Positions 45,276 to 55,107 are shown, counted from the first letter of the stretch. The stretch: DNA of 64,000 nucleotides from Sulfitobacter mediterraneus (GCF_016801775.1 NZ_CP069004.1:3472001-3536000); one strand, 5' to 3'. Notes: a model not told the origin generated them from the letters alone. Numbers and translations: made by a program.

Positions 45276-45715
45276 GGAAAGGTCCGTTCTGTTTGCGTGT
45301 CCGGTCGCCCCATTGGATCACGGGTTCAACCCATTGCGGATCGTTGCCCGATCGGCGCTGCCCTGGGCCTGACCAAAATTGTTCCCAGCGGCACAGGGCG
45401 CCTCCTACTCTCGAATCAAATATTCCACTGCAATAGTGGAGGGGCAGGGGACAATAGTCCCGATCAATTCCATCAAAATGCCTCACAACGGCCTGTTCAA
45501 GTGCCATGTCAACAAAACAGGTTTCACAGAATCCGCCTTCGAAACCTCAGATCTTGGGCCGGTCTGATGTGATCTGATGTGTTGCGGCCTTGCAGGACAC
45601 AAGCGAACTCAAGACATTGGACCGAACCCGAAGACAGGTCGCGCTAATTGCCAAGACGCAAAGCAGTTCGCGCATTTTTTGGGCCGCAGACGAAACGACA
45701 ACCAGATGAGAGCCG
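45276..45715. promoter_or_regulatory. Intergenic region upstream of the desaturase-like operon
   Basis: 440 bases with no supported gene between two divergent starts. It holds a short hairpin TCCACT/AGTGGA (45424-45440), followed by a G-rich stretch, and TGATGTGATCTGATG at 45564, the same 15 bases as upstream of the lacI gene at 28.8 kb. Promoter elements are not defined. Confidence 0.4.
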
Positions 45716-46852
45716 ATGAGCGACGCAGCCCAACCACATTCCGAGATACCCGCAGCACGAGACTATTCGCTGACGGGGGCATCAAGCCGCCACGCCGAAG
45801 AGGTCGGGCTTGCCGCGGCCGAATGGTATCACAGCGAGGTTCCGCGCAAGACCATGAAAGCGTTGATGAAACGGCGCGACGGCCCGGCCTTGCGCGACAC
45901 GGCTATCTGGATCGCGCTGCATGTTATTTTCGCGGCTGGCGGCATTTATTTCTGGGGCTCATGGATCGCTGTGCCGTTCTGGCTGGCTTATGGGGTGATG
46001 TATGGCTCGGCAAGCGACAGTCGCTGGCACGAATGTGGCCATGGCACACCGTTTCGCACCCGCTGGATGAACGATGTGGTCTATCACATCGCGTCCTTCC
46101 AACTCATCCGAAACCCGGTGAATTGGCGTTGGAGCCATGCCCGCCACCATACGGACACGCTCATTGTCGGGCGCGACCCCGAGATTGCGTGGATGCATCC
46201 GATCAACCTGTTTCTGAAGGCGCTGGCTTTTGTTGGGTTTGTAGATACATGGACCTCGTTCAAGACGCTGGCGCGCAATGCACTTGGTATTCTGTCAGAG
46301 GATGAGAAAAATTACATTCCTGAAACCGAATGGCCCAAGGCGGCGTTCTGGGCGCGGGTGCATTTGGCGCTTTTTGCGCTTACGGCGCTGGCTGTTCTGC
46401 TGATGCTGGCAAATGGCATGGGGTGGAAATCTGCAATCCCGGTCCTGCTGGTCGGCGGGCCGCGCGTCTATGGTTGCTGGCACATGGTGTTGACCGCGTT
46501 GTTGCAGCATGGCGGGCTGCCCGAGGATGTGACCGACCACCGCCTGAATTCCCGCACGCTTTACATGAACCCGATCAGCCGGTGGATCTATTGGAACATG
46601 AATTATCACATCGAACACCACATGTTCCCGATGGTGCCCTACTATTCGCTTCCTGCCCTGCACGAGGAGGTAAAACATGACCTGCCCGCGCCAAACACCT
46701 CGATCTGGGATGGCTATAAAGAGATGATGGGCGCGGTGATGAAGCAACGGAGCGACCCCAGTTACGCGGTGCGGAAAACACTGCCGCCCACCGCGAAACC
46801 CTACAACGAATTTTTGCACAAACACGTGCCGGACCGCAGCGATGCGAGCTGA
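45716..46852 (+). CDS. Fatty-acid-desaturase-fold oxygenase (MocD-like)
   Basis: 378-residue membrane di-iron protein with the three histidine boxes HECGH, HARHH and HIEHH, and about four transmembrane segments (IWIALHVIFAAGGIYFWG, LFALTALAVLLMLANGM and others). This is the fold of fatty acid desaturases and alkane/hydrocarbon hydroxylases. The next gene is a MocE-type Rieske ferredoxin, which matches rhizobial mocDE, where MocD takes part in oxidative demethylation of a methyl-inosamine rhizopine (family knowledge). So the substrate could be a methylated cyclitol rather than a fatty acid. No reductase (MocF) gene is in view. Confidence 0.85.
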   Translation: MSDAAQPHSEIPAARDYSLTGASSRHAEEVGLAAAEWYHSEVPRKTMKALMKRRDGPALRDTAIWIALHVIFAAGGIYFWGSWIAVPFWLAYGVMYGSASDSRWHECGHGTPFRTRWMNDVVYHIASFQLIRNPVNWRWSHARHHTDTLIVGRDPEIAWMHPINLFLKALAFVGFVDTWTSFKTLARNALGILSEDEKNYIPETEWPKAAFWARVHLALFALTALAVLLMLANGMGWKSAIPVLLVGGPRVYGCWHMVLTALLQHGGLPEDVTDHRLNSRTLYMNPISRWIYWNMNYHIEHHMFPMVPYYSLPALHEEVKHDLPAPNTSIWDGYKEMMGAVMKQRSDPSYAVRKTLPPTAKPYNEFLHKHVPDRSDAS

Positions 46853-46881
46853 TCCCCTCACCCAACCAAGCGGAGCTATAC

Positions 46882-47193
46882 ATGCCCTGGATTGACGCAA
46901 TTGCCGCAGATGATGTCGAAGAAGAAGACGTCATCCGCTGGGACCACGATGACAAGACCTATGTGATCATCCGCAGCCCTGACGACGAATTTTACTGCAC
47001 AGCCGGTTTGTGCACGCACGAGCATGTTCACCTGTCTGACGGGATGGTGATGGACAACGAAATCGAATGCCCCCGCCACAACGGGATCTTTGACTATCGC
47101 ACTGGCAAGGCCCTGCGGGCCCCGGCCTGTGAACACCTGAGCACATATGAAACCAAGAAAGAGGGCGATCGGATATTCGTGAACGTGCCGTGA
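46882..47193 (+). CDS. Rieske [2Fe-2S] ferredoxin, MocE family
   Basis: 103-residue Rieske ferredoxin. Cluster ligands are the two Cys-His pairs CTHEH and CPRHNGIFD, 17 residues apart. It should hand electrons to the di-iron oxygenase encoded 29 bases upstream. Its TGA overlaps the GTG of the PanB-like gene. Confidence 0.92.
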   Translation: MPWIDAIAADDVEEEDVIRWDHDDKTYVIIRSPDDEFYCTAGLCTHEHVHLSDGMVMDNEIECPRHNGIFDYRTGKALRAPACEHLSTYETKKEGDRIFVNVP

Positions 47194-47993
47194 GCCGTAG
47201 ATTGCCCACTGTCGCTGATCTGCGTGCCCTGAAGGGCAAAAGACAGCTCAGCATGCTGCGCTATTTCACGATCGAAGAGGCCGCCGCCGCGGAAGCCGCC
47301 GGCATCGATATCGCTTCGGTGCCGCCTGAAATTTTGTTCGATCCACGTTACCGCGATGTTGCGCCGTCGATATTTTCGATGACCGGCCAAACCCACACGC
47401 AATGCGGCACGCCGCTGGATTACTTGCGTTGGTGCAATGACGCGGTCGAACGCGGGGCGGATGCGCTTTATTGCTCCGGCTCGATGCAGACGGTCGAGAT
47501 GTTGGCGCGTGAGTATATTCCCGTCGTTGGCCATGTCGGTCTGGTGCCGGCCCGCGCCACATGGACAGGTGGCTATCGTGCCGTTGGTAAAACAGCCGCC
47601 GACGCCTTGCGCCTGTTTGACGAAGTAAAGGCTTATGAAAATGCCGGGGCCATTGCGATTGAGTTGGAAGTGGTGCCAGAAGAAGTGGCGACCGAAATTT
47701 CCAAACGTGTCAATATCCTCGTTTGGTCGATGGGTGCCGGCGCGGGCTGCGATGCGCAATATCTCTTTTCCAACGACATCCTTGGCTACACCGAAGGCCG
47801 CGTTCCGCGCCACGCCAAGGTCTACCGTGACTTTCAGGCAGAATATGATCGCCTGCAAAAGGAGAGGATCGCGGCCTTCCAAGAGTTTGTCGCGGATGTG
47901 GATAGCGGTGCTTTTCCGCAGGACGAGCATCTGGTGAAGATGCCGGAGAATGAGTTGGACGCTTTCCGCAACCAACTTGAGACACGGTCTTGA
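47190..47993 (+). CDS. PanB-fold enzyme (ketopantoate hydroxymethyltransferase-like)
   Basis: 267-residue TIM-barrel protein of the PEP mutase / PanB superfamily. GHVGLVPARATWTGGYRAVGK aligns with GHLGLTPQ...GGY of PanB; the catalytic glutamate is in IAIELEVVPEE; MGAGAGCDAQYLFSNDILGYTEG matches the GIGAG...HDAFG part. True PanB makes ketopantoate for coenzyme A from methylene-tetrahydrofolate. In an oxygenase operon a different, perhaps one-carbon-related or lyase-type reaction, is likely. Starts at GTG overlapping the ferredoxin stop by four bases. Confidence 0.8.
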   Translation: MSRRLPTVADLRALKGKRQLSMLRYFTIEEAAAAEAAGIDIASVPPEILFDPRYRDVAPSIFSMTGQTHTQCGTPLDYLRWCNDAVERGADALYCSGSMQTVEMLAREYIPVVGHVGLVPARATWTGGYRAVGKTAADALRLFDEVKAYENAGAIAIELEVVPEEVATEISKRVNILVWSMGAGAGCDAQYLFSNDILGYTEGRVPRHAKVYRDFQAEYDRLQKERIAAFQEFVADVDSGAFPQDEHLVKMPENELDAFRNQLETRS

Positions 47994-48012
47994 GCGGCAC
48001 TGGCGCTTTGAC

Positions 48013-49065
48013 ATGATTGTTCTTGCTTCTCGGGGTATTCGCCTGGCGTTCGATCCGTCGTTGGGCCAGATCGTTCGCTTTGTGGTAACAGAGGGCGCGC
48101 GTGAAATCGCGCCGCTTCATCGTGCGCCTTGGGACGAAACAGGCGAGGTTTTGCCCGATGGATTGCCTCCACATCTCTATCATTTGGGCGGCGATTTTTT
48201 CTGTGCGCCTTTTGCCGCGGAGAAGGATGGGGCGCCGCCGCACGGCTGGCCCGCGAATGCCCGCTGGCACTTGCAAAACGCCTCACCGGACCGCTTGTCG
48301 GCACGCCTGTCAAAAACGGTTCAAGGGGCGATCGTGACCAAGGAATTGTGGTTGTGCCCCGATCAGCCGTTTGTCTATCAGCGGCACACATTTGTTGGCG
48401 GCTCCGGCCGGGTGCCGGTGTCCAACCATGCCAATGTTTCGCTGCCCAATGGCGGGCTGATCCGAACGTCGCCGAAACAGGTTTGGGTGACGCCGCCTAC
48501 GCCGCTTGAACCCGATGCAGGCAGAGGGCGCTCCGGGCTGACCTATCCCGCAACTTCTACTGATCCAACGGCCTTCCCTGCCGGTGCTGGCACGGCTGAT
48601 CTGACCCGATATCCATGGTTTGATCGGCATGAGGATTTTGTTTCGGCGGTCGAGGCACCGGGCCACCGCTTGGGGTGGACGGCGGTGACGCGGCCCGCTG
48701 AAGGGGATGTGTTCTTGTCGCTGCGCCGCACGGATCAATTGCCGATGACGATGCTGTGGCATTCTAATGGCGGCCGCGACTACGAGCCGTGGTCAGGACG
48801 GCATAGGGCGTGTCTGGGTGTCGAAGAGGGCGCGGCGCAGCACATGTTGGGCGAGGATCATGGTCTGCCCTTAACCGGACCGGGAGACTTCAAGCTTAAT
48901 AATGAATGCGCGATGTCGGTCTCGCATGTGATCGGCGCAGTTGCCTGGCCATCGGGCTCGGCCATCCGCTCTGTCGAGTTGGCAGGCGGGCAGCTTGTTC
49001 TTTGTGGCGAAGACGGCAGCCGCCGTGAGGTGCCTTTTGACAAGGACGCATTAGAGCTGGCCTAA
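48013..49065 (+). CDS. Aldose-1-epimerase-like (galactose mutarotase fold) protein
   Basis: 350-residue soluble protein with the beta-sandwich pattern of aldose-1-epimerase/DUF4432-type carbohydrate-binding proteins: IRLAFDPSLGQIVRFVV, HLYHLGGDFFCAPF, FVYQRHTFVGGSG, and PMTMLWHSNGGRDYEPW. The catalytic His/Glu pair cannot be fixed with certainty. It follows the PanB-like gene by 19 bases and ends 4 bases from the convergent iolC fusion. ATG 48013 was chosen; the longer frame to 47950 overlaps the preceding gene. Ring-opening or anomer conversion of the operon's sugar is a guess. Confidence 0.7.
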   Translation: MIVLASRGIRLAFDPSLGQIVRFVVTEGAREIAPLHRAPWDETGEVLPDGLPPHLYHLGGDFFCAPFAAEKDGAPPHGWPANARWHLQNASPDRLSARLSKTVQGAIVTKELWLCPDQPFVYQRHTFVGGSGRVPVSNHANVSLPNGGLIRTSPKQVWVTPPTPLEPDAGRGRSGLTYPATSTDPTAFPAGAGTADLTRYPWFDRHEDFVSAVEAPGHRLGWTAVTRPAEGDVFLSLRRTDQLPMTMLWHSNGGRDYEPWSGRHRACLGVEEGAAQHMLGEDHGLPLTGPGDFKLNNECAMSVSHVIGAVAWPSGSAIRSVELAGGQLVLCGEDGSRREVPFDKDALELA

Positions 49066-49069
49066 GCGG

Positions 49070-50959
49070 TCAACCCCTTGCCTTGTCCCAGATGTCACAT
49101 AAACGTTGGTAGTTCGCGGCCATCTCCGCTACTGCGTCGGCATCTGATACCGCGCCTTTCATCCAGGCTTCGGCGCTTTTTGCAAAGATGGTTCGCCCCA
49201 CGGCAAAGCCTTTGACAAGCGGCTGTTTCGCGGCGACTTCAAAGCTCGCGGCAAGTGCCGCCTGGTCTTTGCCAAGCCCCAGTACCACGATCCCCCGGCA
49301 ATGAGGATCATTTTCCAAGATCGCGGCGCTGGCCAGATCCCAGGCTTTTGCCGATTGCATCGGTTCAAGTTTCCACCAATCAGGAAAGACGCCAATCTCG
49401 TAAAACCGCCGGATCAAACGGGCGGTCGTGTCATCGGCGACATCACCAACTTTGGATGGAATGACCTCCAGGAGGAATTCCAGATCATGCCTCCGGCAAG
49501 CCGTGAACAGGCGGGTGATTGTGTCCTCTTGCGCACGCTGAATATCCGCCGGATCGTCCGGATGGCAAAAGCACAAGACCTTGACGACCTGACCGGCCGG
49601 CCATGTATCAAGCCCACCAAAATCGGGCCCGAGTGAGGGTTCTAGCGTCAAGGGCCGCGATCCCGGCCACTCCACCGGACGCCCAATCCAAAGGCTGCCG
49701 CCCGCCGCCTTGTGCAAAGCGGTCTCGCCCAGCCGGTCATCACAAAGAAATCCATATCCATCCTGCCGCCCGGCCACGCGGTGAGCCGCATCAAGGCACA
49801 ATTCTTTGAACCGGCCGATCTTGTCAGGGGTTGCGCCGTCCAGTTCTTCCAACTGCATGCGGTGATCAAAGGCGAAGACCCGCAGATCCGGCCAGTCGCC
49901 GGTTCGGTTGGTGGCCCAATGCACCTGGTTCAATGCGGCGTCGTTGCGCAAATCCGGACGGGTCACGCCGCGCGACAGGAAAAAGCGCAACTCTTGCAAG
50001 GAAGGGTAGGCGGGGGTGCAGCCGTGACGCGAGACCGCCAATGCGCCGCAAGCGTTGGCGTAAGTGATCGCCTGTGACCAGTCTTCGCCATCAAGCCACC
50101 CTTTAAGCAACCCGGCCATAAAACCGTCACCTGCGCCCAGGACATTGAACACCTCAATCGGAAAGCCTGGCACAACAGGTCCGGCCTCAACATGATCGGG
50201 AATGTCGCCGGTAAAGGCCACAGCCCCCTTGGCCCCCAGCTTGCACACCAGCGTGGCATCGGATTTGTCCCGCACTGCACGCAGGGCCGCCACGGTGTCT
50301 GTTGACCCCCCGGCGATATGAAACTCTTCTTCGGTACCGACGATCAGATCAAACAGATGCAACGTCGTTTGCAGCTTGGCTGTTACCTCGGCACTTTCGA
50401 CAAAGCGGCTCTCGCCGTCCCCATGACCGGCAACACCCCAGAGGTTGGGCCGGTAATCAATGTCCAGCGCAGTTTGCATCCCATCTTCGCGCGCAATCTC
50501 CAGTGCCTTGATGGTGGACGCCGCCACTTGTGGATGGCTCAGATGGGTGCCCGAGGCGACCAGCGCACGCGCCTGGCGAATGAAATCGGGATCTATGTCA
50601 TCCGGCGTCAGCCCCATATCGGCGCAATTCTCGCGGTAGAAAATCAGGGGAAACTGCTCCTTGTCGCGAATGCCCAAGAGAACCAGCCCTGTCAGCCGCT
50701 CAGGATCAACCTTAACGCCCGTGGTATCAACGCCAAGCCGCTCAAGTTCTTCGGTGACAAAGCGGCCCATATGTTCATCGCCCACGCCGGTGATCACCGC
50801 GGATTTCAGCCCCAGCTTGGCGGTCCCGCAGGCGGTGTTGGTGGGAGAGCCGCCGATGTATTTGCGGAAACTGCGTACATCTTCCAGCTTGCCACCGATC
50901 TGTGCGCCATAAAGATCGACGGATGACCGTCCGATGGTGATCAGGTCGAGCGTCTTCAT
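49070..50959 (-). CDS. iolC: 5-dehydro-2-deoxygluconokinase fused to DUF2090/IolJ-like aldolase domain
   Basis: 629-residue bifunctional protein of inositol breakdown. Residues 1 to about 330 are a PfkB/ribokinase-type sugar kinase (IolC): TIGRSSVDLYG, GGSPTNTA, and the anion-hole NVLGAGDGFMAGLLKG. Residues about 345-629 are a DUF2090 TIM barrel (FAFDHRMQLEE, KVLCFCHPDD, GIVVLGLGKDQ, GFAVGRTIFAK), which resembles IolJ-type aldolases acting on 5-dehydro-2-deoxygluconate-6-phosphate. This fused form is common in alphaproteobacteria. Other iol genes (iolD, iolB) are not present in the window. ATG 50959; the 212-base gap to the next gene shows no features. Confidence 0.93.
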   Translation of the reverse strand: MKTLDLITIGRSSVDLYGAQIGGKLEDVRSFRKYIGGSPTNTACGTAKLGLKSAVITGVGDEHMGRFVTEELERLGVDTTGVKVDPERLTGLVLLGIRDKEQFPLIFYRENCADMGLTPDDIDPDFIRQARALVASGTHLSHPQVAASTIKALEIAREDGMQTALDIDYRPNLWGVAGHGDGESRFVESAEVTAKLQTTLHLFDLIVGTEEEFHIAGGSTDTVAALRAVRDKSDATLVCKLGAKGAVAFTGDIPDHVEAGPVVPGFPIEVFNVLGAGDGFMAGLLKGWLDGEDWSQAITYANACGALAVSRHGCTPAYPSLQELRFFLSRGVTRPDLRNDAALNQVHWATNRTGDWPDLRVFAFDHRMQLEELDGATPDKIGRFKELCLDAAHRVAGRQDGYGFLCDDRLGETALHKAAGGSLWIGRPVEWPGSRPLTLEPSLGPDFGGLDTWPAGQVVKVLCFCHPDDPADIQRAQEDTITRLFTACRRHDLEFLLEVIPSKVGDVADDTTARLIRRFYEIGVFPDWWKLEPMQSAKAWDLASAAILENDPHCRGIVVLGLGKDQAALAASFEVAAKQPLVKGFAVGRTIFAKSAEAWMKGAVSDADAVAEMAANYQRLCDIWDKARG

Positions 50960-51171
50960 AGGTTTGAACTTTCTTCCCGATGAAAACCGGCGTCAGGCCG
51001 GCTCACCGTGATTGGCGTTGCACTCAAATGTTTGCGCTACCATTCAAAGTTTTAACCTGCTTGTCTACTGTCTTCGTGGTGGAACCGGAAAAAGCCAACC
51101 GTTTCACTCCAGCAAATCCGGATCGCTGTAGCTTCCTTGTTTTGACGAATTTTCGCTCTCGTAGAAGCTGA

Positions 51172-52173
51172 TCACGCCGAAATGCGTTGGCGGTTTTCGT
51201 CGAAGGCAAAGGATTGTCGGTCGTCAAAATCCAACTGAATGCTCTCGCCCACCTGTGTGTTGTCCTGTCCAAAGATCCTCACGGTCAGCGGCTCCTGCTG
51301 CGCCGTGGAAACAAGCAGATTGGTATCTCCGCCAAGGCGTTCAACATGGGTGACAGTGCCTTTGATCCGCCCGCCTTTCTGAACACGCAAATACTCAGGG
51401 CGGATGCCCAAGGCACCGTTTTGGGGAATAGGCAGTGGCGCTTTGTGCAGGAAATTCATTGCGGGAGAGCCAAGAAACCCTGCAACGAATTGATTGGCGG
51501 GGTTATTGTAAAGCTCCATCGGAGAGCCAACTTGCTCAACCTGACCGTCGCGCAACACGACAATCTTGTCGGCCAATGTCATCGCTTCGGTCTGGTCATG
51601 GGTCACATAGATCATCGACGCGCTGAGGGTGCGGTGAAGCTCCGCAATCTCGATCCGTGTGTTCATACGCAAAGCGGCGTCAAGATTGGACAGCGGTTCG
51701 TCAAACAGGAACAATTTCGGCTCCCGCACGATGGCGCGTCCGATGGCCACACGTTGCCGTTGACCGCCTGACAGGTCGGACGGGCGGCGATCAACATAGG
51801 CGCCAAGGTCAAGCATATCGACGGCCTTGCTCACCCGTTCATCAATCACGGCCTTGGGTTGCTTTTCCTGTTTGAGACCCAGCGCCATGTTGTCGCGCAC
51901 AGTGAGATGCGGATAAAGCGCGTAGGACTGAAACACCATCGCGATGCCGCGTTTGGCGGGAGGGATGTGGTTCACCACGGTGCCGCCGATATCCACCGTT
52001 CCGCTGGTCGCGTCTTCCAGGCCCGCGATGACCCGCAGCAGGGTGGATTTTCCACAACCGGACGGGCCGACAAACACCACGAACTCACCGTCTTCAACGG
52101 TCAGGTTGATGTCCTTCAGAACCTCGACATTGCCAAACGACTTGCAGACATTGGTCAGGGTAAGAGCGGTCAT
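51172..52173 (-). CDS. Carbohydrate ABC transporter ATP-binding protein (UgpC/MalK-like)
   Basis: 333-residue ATPase with Walker [10 protein letters not shown], signature [15 protein letters not shown], Walker [15 protein letters not shown], and a C-terminal TOBE regulatory domain with [10 protein letters not shown]. It is the last gene of the amino-sugar transport operon and its start meets the stop of the Gfo/Idh gene (one shared base). Confidence 0.93.
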   Translation of the reverse strand: MTALTLTNVCKSFGNVEVLKDINLTVEDGEFVVFVGPSGCGKSTLLRVIAGLEDATSGTVDIGGTVVNHIPPAKRGIAMVFQSYALYPHLTVRDNMALGLKQEKQPKAVIDERVSKAVDMLDLGAYVDRRPSDLSGGQRQRVAIGRAIVREPKLFLFDEPLSNLDAALRMNTRIEIAELHRTLSASMIYVTHDQTEAMTLADKIVVLRDGQVEQVGSPMELYNNPANQFVAGFLGSPAMNFLHKAPLPIPQNGALGIRPEYLRVQKGGRIKGTVTHVERLGGDTNLLVSTAQQEPLTVRIFGQDNTQVGESIQLDFDDRQSFAFDENRQRISA

Positions 52174-53195
52174 CAGATGTCTCCTAGTTCTATGGGGCGG
52201 CCTGTGCGGATGCTTTCGTCCGCTGCCAGACAGATTGCGAGGGATTTCACCGCGTCATTCATGTGGCGTGTGAGGTCGATGTCCTTGGTGATCGCATCGA
52301 TCATGAAGGCTTGTTCAGCGTCGCACAGACGTTGGTGATCTGGCTCATCGGGCAACTCGATAAGGGTATCGCCTTCGGCGCGGTGCACCAGCAGACCGCC
52401 GACCTTTGTGTGACCATCCACATTATCCGATGCGCCCTTGTTGCTGTCGACAATCGACACGGCGCCCTTGGGCGACACCACATCTTTGACGAAGAAGGCG
52501 GTCTCGGACATCATCGGGCCCCATCCGGCCTCGTACCAGCCGACAGAGCCATCGGCGAACCAAACCTGCAACTGGCCATAGTTGTACATGTCCGGCGCAA
52601 TTTCATCCGAAAGCCGTAGGCCCATGCCGCTTACACGCACGGGCGCGGCATCGGTGATCTGGCACATCACATCGACATAATGCACGCCGCAATCCACGAT
52701 GGGGCTGGTGTCGCGCATCAACGCCTTGTGGGTTTCCCAAGTGGGGCCGTCCGACTGTTGATTGAGGTTCATCCGGAACACGTAAGGCCCGCCCAGTGCC
52801 CGCGCCTCTGTGATCAGGCGCTTCCAGCTGGGGTGGTGGCGCAGGATATAGCCAACAACCACTTTGCGGCCCAGCCTTTTGGCCGTGGCAACGACACGCT
52901 CTGCGTCTTCGATGGTGGTGGCCAAAGGTTTTTCGATAAACACATCGGCCCCGGCCTCCATCGCCGCTATGGCATAGCTGGCGTGGCTGTCGGAATAGGT
53001 CGCAATGCAGACCAGATCAGGTGCCTGGGCAAGACCTTCTTCAAAGGTGCTCAGGCGTGGATACCCCTTCAATACGTCGGGCAGCTCGACTTCGGAACGG
53101 TTGACCAACCCAACAATCTCGGTGTCCGGATGTGCGTGATAGGCCAGCGCATGACTTTGCCCCATATTGCCGAGACCGGCGACGACGACTTTCAT
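52173..53195 (-). CDS. Gfo/Idh/MocA family oxidoreductase in the amino-sugar operon
   Basis: 340-residue dehydrogenase with Rossmann motif [17 protein letters not shown], catalytic IEKPLATT, and [15 protein letters not shown]. Placed between a permease (four-base overlap) and the ATPase. Sugar dehydrogenases of this group act on hexoses, amino sugars or uronic acids; the actual substrate is unknown. Confidence 0.88.
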   Translation of the reverse strand: MKVVVAGLGNMGQSHALAYHAHPDTEIVGLVNRSEVELPDVLKGYPRLSTFEEGLAQAPDLVCIATYSDSHASYAIAAMEAGADVFIEKPLATTIEDAERVVATAKRLGRKVVVGYILRHHPSWKRLITEARALGGPYVFRMNLNQQSDGPTWETHKALMRDTSPIVDCGVHYVDVMCQITDAAPVRVSGMGLRLSDEIAPDMYNYGQLQVWFADGSVGWYEAGWGPMMSETAFFVKDVVSPKGAVSIVDSNKGASDNVDGHTKVGGLLVHRAEGDTLIELPDEPDHQRLCDAEQAFMIDAITKDIDLTRHMNDAVKSLAICLAADESIRTGRPIELGDI

Positions 53196-54031
53196 TTGAC
53201 AGCTCCAGATGTAATGCCGCGGATAAGCTGGCGTGAAAAGATAACGTAAAGAGTCATGACCGGCAGGATCGCGAGCGATAGTGCGGAGAGCACCGCATTC
53301 CAGTCAGTGACAAATTGCCCGATGAACACCTGGCTGCCAAGAGTTAGGGTTTTGACCTCTTCTGCGGGGGCGAGGATCAGCGGGAACCAAAGATCGTTCC
53401 AAATCGGGATCATGTTGAACACAGCCACAGTCGCCATGGCTGGCCGCACCAGCGGTAGCACCAGCCGAAAGAAAATGCGGTACTCGCTCAGCCCGTCAAT
53501 CCGTCCCGCGTTCTTGAGATCATCACTCACCTGGCGCATGAATTCAGACAGGATGAAAACGGCCAGCGGCAAACCCTGCGCCGTATAGACAAGGATCAAC
53601 GCCCAGAGCGTATTCACCAACCCGGTTTGCACCATCATTTCGAGAATGGCGACCGTACCGATCCGGATCGGGATCATAATGCCAAGGGCCAGGTATAAGC
53701 CCATAATCATGTTCCCCTTGAACCGGTATTCGGCCAATGCAAAGGCCGCCATCGCCCCGAACAGAAGAATAAAGAACAGTGATCCGACGGTGACGATCAT
53801 CGAGTTCTGGAAGTAGAGAAAGAAATCCCCCTGTTTCAGCACGGTCTCATAACCAATCAGTGAGAAACTGTCGGCGCTGGGCAATGCCAGCGGTTCGCGA
53901 AAGATCGCCTTGCGGGTCTTGAAGCTGTTGATGACGATCACAAAAACAGGGAAGAGCGCAATCAACGTGTAGAGGATCAACGCGCCATGGGCGGCAACGG
54001 TGTTCAGGCGGTTCTGGCGGGCGGCGTTCAT
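53192..54031 (-). CDS. Carbohydrate ABC transporter permease (MalG/UgpE-like)
   Basis: 279-residue CUT1-family permease with six hydrophobic segments and the coupling loop NAGRIDGLSEYRIFFRLVLPLVRPA. ATG 54031 has a good site (TGAGGAGACAG region); the longer 352-residue frame would run into the next permease gene. Pairs with the MalF-type permease upstream. Confidence 0.92.
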   Translation of the reverse strand: MNAARQNRLNTVAAHGALILYTLIALFPVFVIVINSFKTRKAIFREPLALPSADSFSLIGYETVLKQGDFFLYFQNSMIVTVGSLFFILLFGAMAAFALAEYRFKGNMIMGLYLALGIMIPIRIGTVAILEMMVQTGLVNTLWALILVYTAQGLPLAVFILSEFMRQVSDDLKNAGRIDGLSEYRIFFRLVLPLVRPAMATVAVFNMIPIWNDLWFPLILAPAEEVKTLTLGSQVFIGQFVTDWNAVLSALSLAILPVMTLYVIFSRQLIRGITSGAVK

Positions 54032-54041
54032 GGCTGTCTCC

Positions 54042-54968
54042 TCAGAACTGATAGCGGCGCATGCGTGACTGGATACCAAAGAGGTACAGGCACACACCGA
54101 CAAGGATGATGGCGAACATGGCTGATGCGATTGTGGACCCCATGTGAGGATCGCCCAGTTGCAGCTGGAAGCCAAAGAAGGTGCGATACATAAATGTGCC
54201 AAGAATATCGGTGCTGAAATCCGGCCCGGCCAGCGCCCCTTGCGCGGCATAGATCAGATCAAAAGCGTTGAAGTTGGCAACGAAGGTCAGGATCGAGATG
54301 ATCCCGATGGATGGCAGGATCAGCGGGAGCTTGATCTTCCAGAATGCAGAGAGACCCGTGATGCCTTCGACTTCGGCAGCTTCGAGGATCTCGTCAGGGA
54401 TCGACAGAAGCGCGGCATAGATCAGCATCATCGGGATCCCGACGAACTGCCAGACAGAGACCAGCGATAGGGTGGTCAGTGCATAGGCTTCCTTGCCCAG
54501 CCAAGGAGCATAAAGCGATTTCAGCCCGATCGCATCCAGCATGCCCGGCGCGATGCCCCATATGGGCGACAGGATGAGTTTCCAGGCGAAACCGACAATC
54601 ACAAAGCTGAGGATGGTCGGGATGAAGATGGCAGAGCGATAGAAACTGGCAAAACGCAATTTGGGGTGGCTCAGGATTGCGGCCAACGCCACGCCGATGG
54701 GGTTTTGCACCAGCATGTGAATGATGAAGAACCAGAAGTTATTGCCAAGCGCATTCCAGAACTGGTTGGACCAAACGGTTTCGCCAAAAAGCGTCTGGAA
54801 GTTCTGCAAGCCAATGAACACCCGTTCCTGATCAATTTCGGTGAACAGTGACAAACGCAGCGTGTTGAACAGCGGGTAAATCATCACCGCCGTATAGACC
54901 AGCACGGCAGGGGCTAGGAAAACGACAATGTGCCAGCGAAACTTTGGACGCGAAGGTTGGTCTGACAT
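54042..54968 (-). CDS. Carbohydrate ABC transporter permease (MalF/UgpA-like)
   Basis: 308-residue CUT1-family permease. Six main hydrophobic segments, coupling loop EAAEVEGITGLSAFWKIKLPLILPS. ATG 54968 lies behind AGGAGAT; the longer frame to 55061 would include the hairpin region. Second gene after the binding protein, 185 bases away. Confidence 0.92.
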   Translation of the reverse strand: MSDQPSRPKFRWHIVVFLAPAVLVYTAVMIYPLFNTLRLSLFTEIDQERVFIGLQNFQTLFGETVWSNQFWNALGNNFWFFIIHMLVQNPIGVALAAILSHPKLRFASFYRSAIFIPTILSFVIVGFAWKLILSPIWGIAPGMLDAIGLKSLYAPWLGKEAYALTTLSLVSVWQFVGIPMMLIYAALLSIPDEILEAAEVEGITGLSAFWKIKLPLILPSIGIISILTFVANFNAFDLIYAAQGALAGPDFSTDILGTFMYRTFFGFQLQLGDPHMGSTIASAMFAIILVGVCLYLFGIQSRMRRYQF

Positions 54969-55107
54969 GGTGATCTCCTGACAATCCGGTGGACGGCGAC
55001 ACAGTATTGCGAATGGAACGATTGGGGCAGAAAGTGATTGCCCGATCGGCGGCGAATTCAACCCGGCGATACCCTCAATGGATTGACCGGGTCGAACAGG
55101 GGGGCTT

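Noticed and set aside
45372-45715. Short frames in the gap before the desaturase gene
   Set aside because: None has a ribosome-binding site or a domain; the region fits a promoter better.
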